Source: Rhizobium sp. ZPR4 (GTDB lineage: Bacteria > Pseudomonadota > Alphaproteobacteria > Rhizobiales > Rhizobiaceae). From it: a stretch of DNA of 64,000 nt. The DNA is taken from NCBI RefSeq assembly GCF_040215725.1, contig NZ_CP157969.1:620001-684000 (forward strand), read 5' to 3'. Position 1 is the first letter of the stretch. Each line of letters starts with the position of its first letter. Of this stretch, positions 44,018 to 53,505 are shown piece by piece. Both the position numbers and the translations under genes were made by a program. The notes under the pieces are model-generated. The model had not been told where the DNA came from. It did no database searches and saw only the letters and a program-made list of their open reading frames with translations.

Positions 44018-45784
44018 ATGTCGGCACCGTCGACACCAGTATCGACTCTGTCTCACGCCGGACGGCCAGCGGTTCATTCGAACCAGACATTCACATCGAT
44101 CCCGCAGCCGGCCAATGCCCTTGGCTTCAGGCGTATCGTCATCGGTCTGCTTGCCATCGTCGTGCTGGCGCCGATCGTCCTCATCATCTATCAGAGCCTG
44201 CTCGACGGACCATTCTTCGCGCCGAAAAGCAAGCTCTCCATCGAGGCCTATCGCTATATCCTGACTGACGAAATGTTCTATGACGCGCTCTGGAACACGG
44301 TCATCATGGCGGTCGGCATGGTGGCGATCGCGGTGCCGCTCGGCGCCGCGCTCTCCTTCCTGCTGACAAGGACCGATGTCAAGTTTCGCAAGGCGCTTGA
44401 AGTCGTCGTCCTCGTGCCGATGTTCATTTCGGCAATCGTGCTCGCCTTCGGCTATACGGTTTCCGTCGGCCCGGCCGGCTTCCTCACCATGCTGTCGCGC
44501 GATATCTTCGGAGCGGCGCCCTGGAACCTCTATTCACTGACCGGGATCGTCATCGTCACGGGCCTCGCCCATGTGCCGCATGTCTATCTCTATGTATCGG
44601 CCGCCATGCGCAACCTGCCGTCCGATCTTGAGGAGGCGGCGCGGTCGATGGGGTCGCCGATCTGGCGGGTCTGCCTGGACGTGACGCTGCCTATGGTCCT
44701 GCCGGCACTGGTCTTTGCCACCGCGCTGAACCTTTTGATCGGCTTCGAGATGTTCGGCGTTCCCTATGTTCTTGGCGACCCCAGCGGCATCATCGTTCTG
44801 ACCACCTATGTCTACAAGCTCACGACGCTGTTCGGCGTGCCGACCTATCAGCTGATGGCCGTCGTCGTCGTCCTGCTCGTCCTGCTCACCCTGCCGCTCG
44901 TCGGGTATCAGCGACGCCTGCTGCGCCATAGCCGCCGCTATGCCGCTCTCGGAGGCAAGGGGGCGCGAACGACCGTGATGCGCCTTGGCCGGACCGGCCA
45001 GATCGTCGCGCTCTCCTTCATCGGCTTCTGGCTCTTCGTGTCGGTGGCATTGCCGATCGGCGGCATCGTGCTGCGCGCCTTCGTCGATGCCTGGGGACAG
45101 GGCGTCAATCCGCTGGCGCATCTGACCGTCGCGCATTTCGCGACGCTGCTCGAAGTGCCGACCCTGTTTCGCGGTATCGTCAACACCGTCATCCTGTCCG
45201 TGGTCGGCGGGGCGGCAGCGGTCGCGATCTATCTCGTGATCGGGCTTGCGGGACATCGCCACAGAGGCATGTCCAACACCGTTCTCGACTATATGGTGCT
45301 CTTGCCACGCGCCATGCCGAGCCTCATCATTGGCCTTGCCTTCTTCTGGCTGTTCCTGTTCGTGCCCTTCCTCATTCCGCTCAGAACGACGCTGATCAGC
45401 CTGTTTGCCGCCTATGTGATCGTCGGCCTTTCCTACGGCCTGCGCCTGCTGCAGGGCACGCTGATCCAGGTCAGCCCCGAGCTGGAGGAGGCCGCGCGCA
45501 CCACTGGCGCGACCATCGGCCGGAGCTGGCGCGATATTGTCATCCCGATCATCCGGCCGGGTCTCGTGGGCGCCTGGGCGCTCATCATGATCGTATTCCT
45601 GCGCGACTACGCCACCGGCATCTATCTGATGAGCGCCGGCACCGAGGTCATCGGCTCTCTCATGATGGCGCAGCTTCAGTCCGGCGCCATGGATACGATC
45701 GCCGCCCTCGCCTTTGTCAGCATCCTTCTTACCGGCAGCGGCCTTGCCCTCGCCCTTCGTCTCGGAGCCAAGATCCATGACTGA
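44018..45784 (+). CDS. Fused two-domain ABC permease (FbpB/AfuB-like)
   Basis: A 588-residue permease from ATG 44018, with AAGGAGG 8 nt upstream. It contains two permease domains in tandem, about twelve membrane segments. Each half has an EAA loop (DLEEAARSMGSPIWRVCLDV and ELEEAARTTGATIGRSWRDI). Single-chain fused permeases are typical of the Fe3+-type importer family. The ATPase gene overlaps its end by 8 bp. Confidence 0.93.
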   Translation: MSAPSTPVSTLSHAGRPAVHSNQTFTSIPQPANALGFRRIVIGLLAIVVLAPIVLIIYQSLLDGPFFAPKSKLSIEAYRYILTDEMFYDALWNTVIMAVGMVAIAVPLGAALSFLLTRTDVKFRKALEVVVLVPMFISAIVLAFGYTVSVGPAGFLTMLSRDIFGAAPWNLYSLTGIVIVTGLAHVPHVYLYVSAAMRNLPSDLEEAARSMGSPIWRVCLDVTLPMVLPALVFATALNLLIGFEMFGVPYVLGDPSGIIVLTTYVYKLTTLFGVPTYQLMAVVVVLLVLLTLPLVGYQRRLLRHSRRYAALGGKGARTTVMRLGRTGQIVALSFIGFWLFVSVALPIGGIVLRAFVDAWGQGVNPLAHLTVAHFATLLEVPTLFRGIVNTVILSVVGGAAAVAIYLVIGLAGHRHRGMSNTVLDYMVLLPRAMPSLIIGLAFFWLFLFVPFLIPLRTTLISLFAAYVIVGLSYGLRLLQGTLIQVSPELEEAARTTGATIGRSWRDIVIPIIRPGLVGAWALIMIVFLRDYATGIYLMSAGTEVIGSLMMAQLQSGAMDTIAALAFVSILLTGSGLALALRLGAKIHD

Positions 45785-46838
45785 TCTCATCGTTCAAAAC
45801 GTGCATAAGTACCTCGGCGGCCTGCACATCCTCCAGGGTGCCTCCTTTACCGCCAATCGCGGATCGATCGTGTCGCTGCTCGGTGCCTCGGGTAGCGGCA
45901 AGACCACCCTTCTGCGCTGCATCGCCGGTCTCGAACAGCCGGAAGTCGGCCAGATCAAGATCAGCGGCTCGGTGGTCTTCGACGGCGACAAGCGCGTTAC
46001 CGTCGCGCCGGAAAGCCGCAATATCGGGCTGGTTTTCCAGTCCTATGCGCTATGGCCGCATCGCTCTGTCGCGGAAAACGTCGCCTACGGCCTGAAGCTC
46101 AGGGGCGTCAACAAGGCGGATGCGGAGAAGCGCGTTCTCGACACGCTCGGCAAGATCGGCCTCGGCCATCTAGCCGAACGCTATCCGGATCAGCTTTCCG
46201 GCGGCCAGCAGCAGCGCGTCGCCATCTGCCGCGCCCTCGTCTACGAACCGAAGATCCTGCTCATGGACGAGCCGCTGTCCAATCTGGATGCGAAACTGCG
46301 CGAAGAGGCTCGTTACTGGATTCGCAAGCTCGTTCTCGATCTCGGTATCTGCGGTGTGCTCGTCACGCACGATCAGGCCGAAGCACTGGCGGCTTCGGAC
46401 AATATCCTGCTCCTGCGCAACGGAAAGGTGGCGCAGGAAGGCCCGCCGCAGGATATCTATTCAAAGCCCTCGAGCTTCTACGTCGCCGATTTTCTCGGCG
46501 CGAACAATGTTGCCGCGGGACGCATCAAACGCGATGGCCCTGCAGCCAGCATCCATGGTAGCAACTGGCAGCTCGATGGCGTGATGATGGGGGATGGGGC
46601 GGAAAGCGAAGGCAAGGCCGTCATCCGCGTCGAGCAGGTCGCCGTTCACGACCAGCCGGCACCTGGCCGCATCGAAATGCAGCTGGAGGCGTGCCTGTTC
46701 CTCGGCGACCGCTGGGAATACCGCCTGTCCTACGGCGATTTCAAGGCCAAGGCGTTCGGGCCGAAGCTGATGGCGGCAGGCACGGTCTGGGCGGAGATTC
46801 CGCGCGAGAGCGTGTGGCTGTATCCAGAGGCCGCTTAA
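45777..46838 (+). CDS. ABC transporter ATPase (FbpC/AfuC-like)
   Basis: A 353-residue ATPase from ATG 45777, overlapping the permease end. Walker A is GASGSGKTT, signature LSGGQQQRVAICRAL, Walker B ILLMDEPLSNLD, switch VTHDQAEAL. A C-terminal TOBE-type domain follows (VIRVEQVAVHDQPAPGRIEM). It completes the importer. It is followed by a hairpin and then the two-component system genes. Confidence 0.93.
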   Translation: MTDLIVQNVHKYLGGLHILQGASFTANRGSIVSLLGASGSGKTTLLRCIAGLEQPEVGQIKISGSVVFDGDKRVTVAPESRNIGLVFQSYALWPHRSVAENVAYGLKLRGVNKADAEKRVLDTLGKIGLGHLAERYPDQLSGGQQQRVAICRALVYEPKILLMDEPLSNLDAKLREEARYWIRKLVLDLGICGVLVTHDQAEALAASDNILLLRNGKVAQEGPPQDIYSKPSSFYVADFLGANNVAAGRIKRDGPAASIHGSNWQLDGVMMGDGAESEGKAVIRVEQVAVHDQPAPGRIEMQLEACLFLGDRWEYRLSYGDFKAKAFGPKLMAAGTVWAEIPRESVWLYPEAA

Positions 46839-46849
46839 AGCAGCAAGAA

Positions 46850-46883
46850 AGCGGTTCGGAGCTGCGTTCAGACCCGAACCGCT
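46850..46883. terminator. Hairpin after the ABC operon (palindromic element)
   Basis: AGCGGTTCGG (46850-46859) pairs perfectly with CCGAACCGCT (46874-46883) around a 14-nt loop. No long T-run follows, so it may be a weak terminator or an intergenic palindromic element. It shares CCGAACCGCT with the RIME-like element at 41.7 kb. Confidence 0.5.
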
Positions 46884-46940
46884 CAAGAAAGGGAGGAATT
46901 TTGCGTCTGCAATTAACGAGGATCTGGCCAGGTGAGCGCC

Positions 46941-47612
46941 ATGCGCATTCTGCTCGTTGAGGATACGCAAGACGTTGGCGAGGCCATCTGCCGGCGCTTT
47001 CAGGCTGTCGGCCATACGGTCGACTGGCAGGTGAACGGCCGCGTCGCCGCCGAGATCCTGGCCTTCACGGACTATGATCTCGTCATCCTCGACGTCATGC
47101 TGCCAGGGCTCGACGGCTTCGAAATCTTAAAGGGGCTGAGACGCGCCCGCGTGACGACGCCCGTTCTCATGTTGACAGCACGGTCGGAGGTCGACGATCG
47201 TGTCGGCGCCCTCGACCTCGGCGCCGACGACTATCTCGTCAAGCCTTTCGACTTTCGCGAGCTTGAAGCCCGGGCCAGGGTGCTGCTACGCAGACGGAGC
47301 GGCGACGCGACCAACTTCGTCACCTGCGGCGACATCGTGCTTGATCGCACCAGCCGCTCGGTGAAAGTCGGCAAGCGTGAGGTTCAGCTGAAGCGCAGGG
47401 AGATGACGCTACTGGAAATATTTGCTTCGCGGCCCGGGCGCGTGTTCAGCAAGCAGGAGCTGCTCGACCAGCTCTACGGCTTCGACGAGGCCGTTAGCGC
47501 CAATGCGATCGAGCTCTATGTCGGACGGCTGCGTAAGAAGCTGGAAGGGGCAAAGGCCCGTATCGTCACGCTTCACGGCATCGGCTATCAGCTGGTCTCC
47601 GATGACGCTTGA
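46941..47612 (+). CDS. OmpR-family response regulator
   Basis: A 223-residue regulator from ATG 46941, with AGGTGAG 5 nt upstream. Phospho-acceptor Asp51 is in VILDVMLPGLDGF and Lys101 in YLVKPFDF. The C-terminal winged helix is typical (FSKQELLDQLYGFDEAVSAN, IELYVGRLRKKLEGAKARI). It overlaps the histidine kinase gene by 11 bp and lies 102 bp after the ABC importer, which it probably controls. Confidence 0.93.
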   Translation: MRILLVEDTQDVGEAICRRFQAVGHTVDWQVNGRVAAEILAFTDYDLVILDVMLPGLDGFEILKGLRRARVTTPVLMLTARSEVDDRVGALDLGADDYLVKPFDFRELEARARVLLRRRSGDATNFVTCGDIVLDRTSRSVKVGKREVQLKRREMTLLEIFASRPGRVFSKQELLDQLYGFDEAVSANAIELYVGRLRKKLEGAKARIVTLHGIGYQLVSDDA

Positions 47613-48993
47613 TCGCTCGCTCTTTGCCCGCCTGGCGGTCGTCATGTCTGTGCTCCTGACCGCCGGCGCGGGAGTGCTCATAACCACAAGCTGGTATTCC
47701 GCGCGCACCGCCGCCGACGATGCCTATGACCGGGTTCTGGTCGGCGCAGCATTGCAGATCGCCGATGGCCTTGCCGTCCAGGAAGGCGCCCTGATCGTCG
47801 ATCTAAGGGCGTCGGCATTCGAAATGCTGGGGCTGGCCGACCGCGACCGCATCTTCTATCGCATCCTCGATCCGTCGGGAAAGACACTCACCGGTCACCG
47901 CGATCTGGAAACTGACGTCGACCTCGCCACCGTTCGCCGGGAGCCGGTCCTGAGCTCCGGCCTTTATAAGGGCGAAGCCGTACGCATCGCGGTCGTCGGG
48001 CGAGCCCTCTCCGACCCGGCGGCCTCGGGCTGGGCACATGTGATCCTCGCCCAGACCGTCGAAGCGCGCCGGGCGCTGACGCATGAACTGACGCTCGGCG
48101 CCGCAATCACCATCGTCATCATGTGCTTCCTGGCACTGGCGGTGATGATCCTCTCCATCCGCCAGGCGCTGCGACCGGTCAACCAGTTGGGCGGAGCTCT
48201 TCGCCGCAGGGATCCGCAGGATCTGACGCCTCTTTCCGTATCGGTACCGCGTGAGCTTCGCCCCTTCGTTGGTTCCATCAATCATTTCATGGGTCGCCTC
48301 AACGAACGCGTCGTGCTGCTACAGCGTTTCATCGCAGATGCGGCACACCAGATACGGACACCGCTGACGGCACTTACAGCTCAGCTCGACCTCTTGAACA
48401 ATGACAAGCTGGACGAGGCGGACAGGCAGCATCTCGGGCGCGTCCAGCAGCGCGCCGACGAGCTGGCGAGATTGACCAACCAGCTCCTGAGCCATGCCAT
48501 GGTCATCCACCGTGCCGAATCCGTGCAGCTCGAACCCGTCGATCTCAATGAAATCGCCAGGCGTGCCTTTCGCGTGGCAGTACCGATTACGGTCGACCCC
48601 GATATCGTCGTCTCCTTCGAAGAGGCCGATGTCGAGCTTGCCGTTCTCGGCGATCCGGTCAGCCTGCGCGAGGCGATCGTCAACGTCATCGACAATGCTC
48701 TTCGCCATGGAACGCTCTCCAGGCTCGAAGTGCGGGTGCGCGATGCTGGCTCCCTTGCCCATGTCGAGGTCGAGGATGACGGCCCGGGCATTCCTTCCGA
48801 AGAATGGCCGCGTGTCACGCAGCGCTTTCAGACATCCAAAGCCGGCGAAGGAAGTGCGGGGCTCGGCTTTGCCATCGCATCGGAAGTCGCCGCCGCGCAT
48901 GGCGGTGCACTGCAGTTTCGCGCCAAGGGCGAGGACGCGCACGGCTTCACCGTCATTCTTGCGCTTCCGCGCATTCACAGGGAGGGAAAATGA
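47602..48993 (+). CDS. Sensor histidine kinase with periplasmic sensor domain
   Basis: A 463-residue inner-membrane kinase. It has a first membrane segment at ~8-30, a periplasmic region of ~135 residues (2CSK_N-like), a second segment at ~165-187 and a HAMP-like linker. The phospho-acceptor His249 is in DAAHQIRTPLTAL. The ATP-binding motifs are NVIDNALRHG (N), DDGPGIP (G1) and GLGFAI (G2). It resembles TctE/QseC-type kinases. Its stop overlaps the start of a second binding-protein gene, suggesting that a periplasmic protein feeds the ligand signal to it. Confidence 0.93.
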   Translation: MTLDRSLFARLAVVMSVLLTAGAGVLITTSWYSARTAADDAYDRVLVGAALQIADGLAVQEGALIVDLRASAFEMLGLADRDRIFYRILDPSGKTLTGHRDLETDVDLATVRREPVLSSGLYKGEAVRIAVVGRALSDPAASGWAHVILAQTVEARRALTHELTLGAAITIVIMCFLALAVMILSIRQALRPVNQLGGALRRRDPQDLTPLSVSVPRELRPFVGSINHFMGRLNERVVLLQRFIADAAHQIRTPLTALTAQLDLLNNDKLDEADRQHLGRVQQRADELARLTNQLLSHAMVIHRAESVQLEPVDLNEIARRAFRVAVPITVDPDIVVSFEEADVELAVLGDPVSLREAIVNVIDNALRHGTLSRLEVRVRDAGSLAHVEVEDDGPGIPSEEWPRVTQRFQTSKAGEGSAGLGFAIASEVAAAHGGALQFRAKGEDAHGFTVILALPRIHREGK

Positions 48994-50093
48994 AGCCACA
49001 GCTCCTCCTTGCGTCCTGGCTGGGGCTTGCAGCCTTTGCCTTTGCACCGACCTTGGCAACAGCCGTGGAAGGCACGTCGAAGCTCTTCCCGGCGGTCAAT
49101 GGCGAGACGGCCCGCCTGTCGATCCATGGCGCGGCCGATCTCCAGGCCATGGAGCCGTTGATCCGGGATTTTCAGGAAATGGCGCCGGATATTGCCATCG
49201 AATATTCCGACTATGTCACGAATGAGCTGCATCGGAAGGCGAGCGCCGCCTGCGAACAGAACACGCCGCTTGGCGACCTCTGGCTTTCCTCCTCGCTCGA
49301 TCAGCTCGTCAGCCTGGCCAACAACGGCTGCGCCTCGGCCTATCATTCATCGGAAACCGCCCAGGTGCCGAAATGGGCCAATTGGCGCGACGAGGTCTTC
49401 GGCTTCACCTTCGAGCCGGCGGTCTTCGTCTACAATGCGCGCTACGTGCCATCGAACGATGTTCCACGCACCCGCGCCGAGCTTGCCGATCTACTGCGGC
49501 GCAGGCTCGACTACTATGAGGGGCGGGTGGGTACCTTCGACATCAGGACGTCAGGCGTCGGCTATCTCCTCGCCTTCAGCGATGCTCGTCAGGCGACCGC
49601 GACCTATGGCCGCCTTCTCGAAAGCATGAGCCGCGCCGACGTGAAGGTCAGCTGTTGCACCGGGACCATCCTGCAGGAAATCGCCAGCGGACGGATCTAC
49701 CTCGCCTATAACATGATCGGGTCCTATTCCTATGCGGCCGCTCGGGCCAATCCCGATCTCAGGGTCGTCATTCCACGTGACTATACGCTGATCCTGAGCC
49801 GTGGCGTGTTGGTACCGAAGGTTGCGCAGCGGCCGGACCTTGCCAGGCGCTTTCTCGATTATCTCCTCTCCAAACGCGGTCAGGACCTGGCGCGGCGCAA
49901 GGCCTTTTTCTTTGCCGAGAAAGGCAATATTCCCGAAGGGGTCGACGGCCCGTCGACCCTCGGCGAACTGAGCTTCGTTCAGCCGATCCGCATCGGCCCC
50001 GCATTGCTTGCCGCACAGGACGAAGCGCAACGGCGTCGCTTCATAGACGACTGGAGCCACTCGATGCTGAGCCAGCCGGCATCATCGCCCTGA
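48990..50093 (+). CDS. PgtC-like periplasmic binding protein of a three-component sensor
   Basis: A 367-residue exported protein (signal LLLASWLGLAAFAFAPTLATA), start overlapping the kinase stop by 4 bp. Its body (LQAMEPLIRDFQEMAPDIAI, LWLSSSLDQLVSLANNGCAS, FTFEPAVFVYNARYVPSNDV, RIYLAYNMIGSYSYAAARAN) is of the same family as the importer's own binding protein 6 kb upstream. In Salmonella, PgtC with the PgtA/PgtB two-component pair helps sense phosphoglycerate. The same arrangement here suggests it is a sensor subunit rather than a transporter subunit. Confidence 0.85.
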   Translation: MKPQLLLASWLGLAAFAFAPTLATAVEGTSKLFPAVNGETARLSIHGAADLQAMEPLIRDFQEMAPDIAIEYSDYVTNELHRKASAACEQNTPLGDLWLSSSLDQLVSLANNGCASAYHSSETAQVPKWANWRDEVFGFTFEPAVFVYNARYVPSNDVPRTRAELADLLRRRLDYYEGRVGTFDIRTSGVGYLLAFSDARQATATYGRLLESMSRADVKVSCCTGTILQEIASGRIYLAYNMIGSYSYAAARANPDLRVVIPRDYTLILSRGVLVPKVAQRPDLARRFLDYLLSKRGQDLARRKAFFFAEKGNIPEGVDGPSTLGELSFVQPIRIGPALLAAQDEAQRRRFIDDWSHSMLSQPASSP

Positions 50094-50415
50094 GCAGCGA
50101 GGCGATGCCATTCGCCTACCCGCCCTCACAAACCAAACCGGCACGATGCGAATTCCGGTCGAGTGCATTTCCGGAAAGCCTAGCTCACCACGACGATTAC
50201 TGCTGTCGTAGCTGACGGATCATCAGACCAGAAAAGACGAAGCCCCCTGCGACATCGATATTCCGATCAGTTCCTCATCGCCCTCAGTGTCGTTCCTGTG
50301 CAACGTCATCGCTGATGCGAGCCGAGCAAGAAGCGACGCCTGCCATGTGTCTTGCGGCATCATAGGCAGACATGCTTCAACTCGATCATCGCACCGACTT
50401 CGCCGGCCGGCACAC
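50094..50415. other. 322-bp intergenic region between convergent genes
   Basis: It separates the plus-strand PgtC-like gene and the end of the minus-strand RND gene. I see no convincing gene, terminator or RNA in it; a short mosaic (GAATTCCGG then TTTCCGGAA near 50150-50177) may be degenerate palindromic element sequence. Confidence 0.4.
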
Positions 50416-53400
50416 TCAATGTGCAAGGGTCGGCTCTGCTTCTGTTTCCGGCGCATCCTTCTTGTGATGGTCGGCTGCGAGCAGCATGTAGACCGCGGGC
50501 ACGACGAAGAGCGTGAACAGCGTTCCGATGGCAAGACCGGTGGCGATCACGAGGCCCATGTTGAAGCGGGCGGCGGCACCGGCGCCGGTCGCCAGGATCA
50601 GCGGCACGACGCCGAGAACCATGGCGCCCGTCGTCATCAGAATTGGCCGCAAGCGGATGCCGCAAGCGCCTTCTATCGCTTCACGCTTGGTCTTTCCTTC
50701 GGCCTGCAGCGTGTTCGCCACCTCGACGATCAGGATGCCGTGCTTGCTGATCAGCCCCATCAGCGTCACCAGGCCGACCTGGGTATAGATGTTCATCGTC
50801 GCGCCGCCGATACCGAGGCTGATGAAAGCGAGCGCGCCTGCGATCGACATCGGCACGGAGACGAGGATGATGAACGGGTCTCGGAAGCTGTTGAACTGCG
50901 CCGAGAGTGCCAGGAACACGATGATCAGGGCAAGGGCGAAGGTCGTCGCCATGCCGCTCGATTCCTGCACGTACTGGCGTGACTGTCCGCCATAGTCGAC
51001 CGAATAGCCCTGCGGCAGCGTCCGCGCCGCGATCGACTTAAGCGTATTCAGCGCATCGCCGACGGCAACACCGGGCGCCGGCACGCCGGAGATCGTGGCC
51101 GAGTTCAATTGCTGGAAGTGCGCAACCGAGCGCGGGGTGGCCTGGAGTTTGGCAGTAGCGATCGCCGAAAGCGGGATCTTGTTGCCGTTCACGTTTGCGA
51201 TCGGATAGTTCATGATCTGATCGATGGTCTGGCGCGACCGTTGCTCGACCTGCGGGATAACCTGATACGAGCGGTTGTCGATACTGAAGTAGTTGACATA
51301 GCCACCGCCCAGCATGGAGGCGAGCGCCGAACCGACATTGTTCATGGACAGCCCGAGAGCCGAGGCCTTGCTGCGATCGATCTGGATCGAATATTGCGGA
51401 TTATCGACGTAAAGATCCTTCGTCAGGAAGATGAACTCGCCGGATTTCTGTGCTTCCTGCAGGAAGGCGGTGGAAACCTCGTTGAGTTGCTCGAAGCCGC
51501 TGGTGCTGCCGATGGCGAACTGCACCGGCAGACCGCTGGCGCCGGGCAGCGGCGGTATCTGGAAGACCACGGACTGTCCGCCGGCGATCTTCGCCAGATC
51601 GGCCTGCACCAGTGGCTGCAGCTGATCGGCCGTTCTCGTGCGCTGATCCCAGGGCTTCAGCACCATGCCCTCGAAGGACGTGCCCGGCACCTCGACCTGC
51701 AGGGTCTTGTCGGTTTCGGGGAAACTGCGGAAGATCTTGGTGACCTGGTTGGAGTTGAGCAGCTTTTGCTGAAGCGTCGCATTGGGAGGGTTCGTTACCT
51801 GCGCGGCCAAGAAACCCTGGTCTTCGTTGGGAGCCAACTCGGTCTTGGCGCTGGTATAGAGGAAATAGATGCTGCCAAGCACGATTGCGGCAAAGACCAA
51901 CGCCACCGGAACAGTATTCAGGCTGCCATGCAGCATGCGCACATAGGGCCGATGGATCTCCGAAAAGCGGCGGTCGATGAAATCGGAGATACGCTCTTCC
52001 CAACCGCTGCGATCGATCAAATGCGGCTTCAGGATGCGCGAGCACATCATCGGCGTCAGCGTCAGCGCAATGATCATGGACACGGTAACGGCGCCGACCA
52101 GCGTGAAGGCGAATTCCGTAAACAGGGCGCCCGTCAGGCCACCCTGGAAACCGATCGGCACGTAGACTGCGATCAGCACCACCGTCATGGCAAGGATCGG
52201 CCCGACCAGTTCGTGCGCTGCATCCAGCGCCGCCCTCATGGGCGTCGATCCCTCTTCGATGTGGCGGTTGACGTTCTCGACCACGATGATGGCATCGTCG
52301 ACCACAAGGCCTATCGCCAGCACCAGGGCAAGCAGCGTCAAAAGATTGATCGAGAAGCCGAAGATCAGCATCATCGCGAAGGTGCCGACCAGCGACAGAG
52401 GTATGGCGACGACGGGAATGGCGACCGATCGCGGCGAGCCGAGAAAGGCGAAGACCACGAAAATCACGATCACCAGAGCTTCGAGCAGGCTCTTCACGAC
52501 CTCATCGATCGAGGTGGTGACGAAGGTGCTGGAATCGTAGACGATGTATCCTTCGAGGCCCTGCGGCAATTGCTGCTGGATGCTTGGAAAGACCGCTCGC
52601 ACGCCGGCAATCACGTCAAGCAGGTTGGCCGTCGGCGCGATCTGGATACCCATGAACACGCCGTCCTGCCCATCGAAGCCGATCTGGACGTCGGGATTTT
52701 GAGATCCGAGGGCAACAGTCGCGACATCCTTCAAGCGCACGATCGTGCTGCCGATCTGCTTGACCACCATTTCCCTGAATTCATCAGCCGAATGCAGGTC
52801 GGTCTGCGCGGTCAGCACCGTCTGCGTCATCTGGCCGCGCGTTGTGCCGATGCCGGAAATGTAGTTGTTGGCTCCGAGCGCGGTCCAGACATCGCCAGCC
52901 GACAGGCCATAGGCGGCAAGCTTGTCCGGCTGCAGCCAGGCTCTCAAGGCAAAGGTTCGCGCGCCGAGGATTTCGGCCGTCTGAACGCCGTTGACCGCCT
53001 GCAATTTGGGCTGGACGACGCGCGTCAGATAGTCGGTGATCTGGTTGCTGGCCAGAACGTCGCTTCGGAAGCCGATATACATGGCGTCGATCGACTGACC
53101 GATGGAAACCGTCATGATCGGCTGCTGCGTGCCCGTGGGCAGCTGATTGAGAACAGAGGATACCTTGGCGTTGATTTCGGTCATCGCCGCATCGGCGCTG
53201 TAGTTGAGCCGCAGATTGACGGTGATCGTCGACGTGCCGCTGGTGCTCGTCGAGGTCATGTAATCGATGCCGTTGGCCTGCGCGATGGCGTTTTCGAGCG
53301 GCGTCGTGATGAAGCCGGCGATGACGTCAGGCGCCGCACCGGGATAGGTGGTCGTCACCGTGACGACGGCGTTCTGGGTCTGCGGGTACTGGCGCACGGT

Positions 53401-53496
53401 AAGCGAGCGGAACGACTGGTAGCCGATGACGATAATCAACGCGCTGACCACGAGAGCGAGAACGGGGCGCTTGATGAAGATATCGGTGATATTCAT
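50416..53496 (-). CDS. RND-family multidrug efflux permease (AcrB/MdtB type)
   Basis: A 1,026-residue inner-membrane antiporter. It has the two-fold RND layout: a membrane segment at the N-terminus (VLALVVSALIIVIGYQSF), a large periplasmic loop, then TM2-6, and the same again in the second half. The proton-relay Asp pair is in AIGLVVDDAIIVVENV in TM4. Motif FFTEFAFTLVGAVTVS-type TM5-6 and GLITKHGILIVEVAN (here GLISKHGILIVEVAN) in the second half are present. The adaptor gene lies 9 bp upstream. No outer-membrane partner is adjacent. Confidence 0.94.
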   Translation of the reverse strand: MNITDIFIKRPVLALVVSALIIVIGYQSFRSLTVRQYPQTQNAVVTVTTTYPGAAPDVIAGFITTPLENAIAQANGIDYMTSTSTSGTSTITVNLRLNYSADAAMTEINAKVSSVLNQLPTGTQQPIMTVSIGQSIDAMYIGFRSDVLASNQITDYLTRVVQPKLQAVNGVQTAEILGARTFALRAWLQPDKLAAYGLSAGDVWTALGANNYISGIGTTRGQMTQTVLTAQTDLHSADEFREMVVKQIGSTIVRLKDVATVALGSQNPDVQIGFDGQDGVFMGIQIAPTANLLDVIAGVRAVFPSIQQQLPQGLEGYIVYDSSTFVTTSIDEVVKSLLEALVIVIFVVFAFLGSPRSVAIPVVAIPLSLVGTFAMMLIFGFSINLLTLLALVLAIGLVVDDAIIVVENVNRHIEEGSTPMRAALDAAHELVGPILAMTVVLIAVYVPIGFQGGLTGALFTEFAFTLVGAVTVSMIIALTLTPMMCSRILKPHLIDRSGWEERISDFIDRRFSEIHRPYVRMLHGSLNTVPVALVFAAIVLGSIYFLYTSAKTELAPNEDQGFLAAQVTNPPNATLQQKLLNSNQVTKIFRSFPETDKTLQVEVPGTSFEGMVLKPWDQRTRTADQLQPLVQADLAKIAGGQSVVFQIPPLPGASGLPVQFAIGSTSGFEQLNEVSTAFLQEAQKSGEFIFLTKDLYVDNPQYSIQIDRSKASALGLSMNNVGSALASMLGGGYVNYFSIDNRSYQVIPQVEQRSRQTIDQIMNYPIANVNGNKIPLSAIATAKLQATPRSVAHFQQLNSATISGVPAPGVAVGDALNTLKSIAARTLPQGYSVDYGGQSRQYVQESSGMATTFALALIIVFLALSAQFNSFRDPFIILVSVPMSIAGALAFISLGIGGATMNIYTQVGLVTLMGLISKHGILIVEVANTLQAEGKTKREAIEGACGIRLRPILMTTGAMVLGVVPLILATGAGAAARFNMGLVIATGLAIGTLFTLFVVPAVYMLLAADHHKKDAPETEAEPTLAH

Positions 53497-53505
53497 CGCT
53501 ACACC

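Noticed and set aside
50223..50534. A 103-codon minus-strand frame overlapping the end of the RND gene
   Set aside because: It overlaps the RND coding end in another frame, lacks a ribosome site and has no domain.
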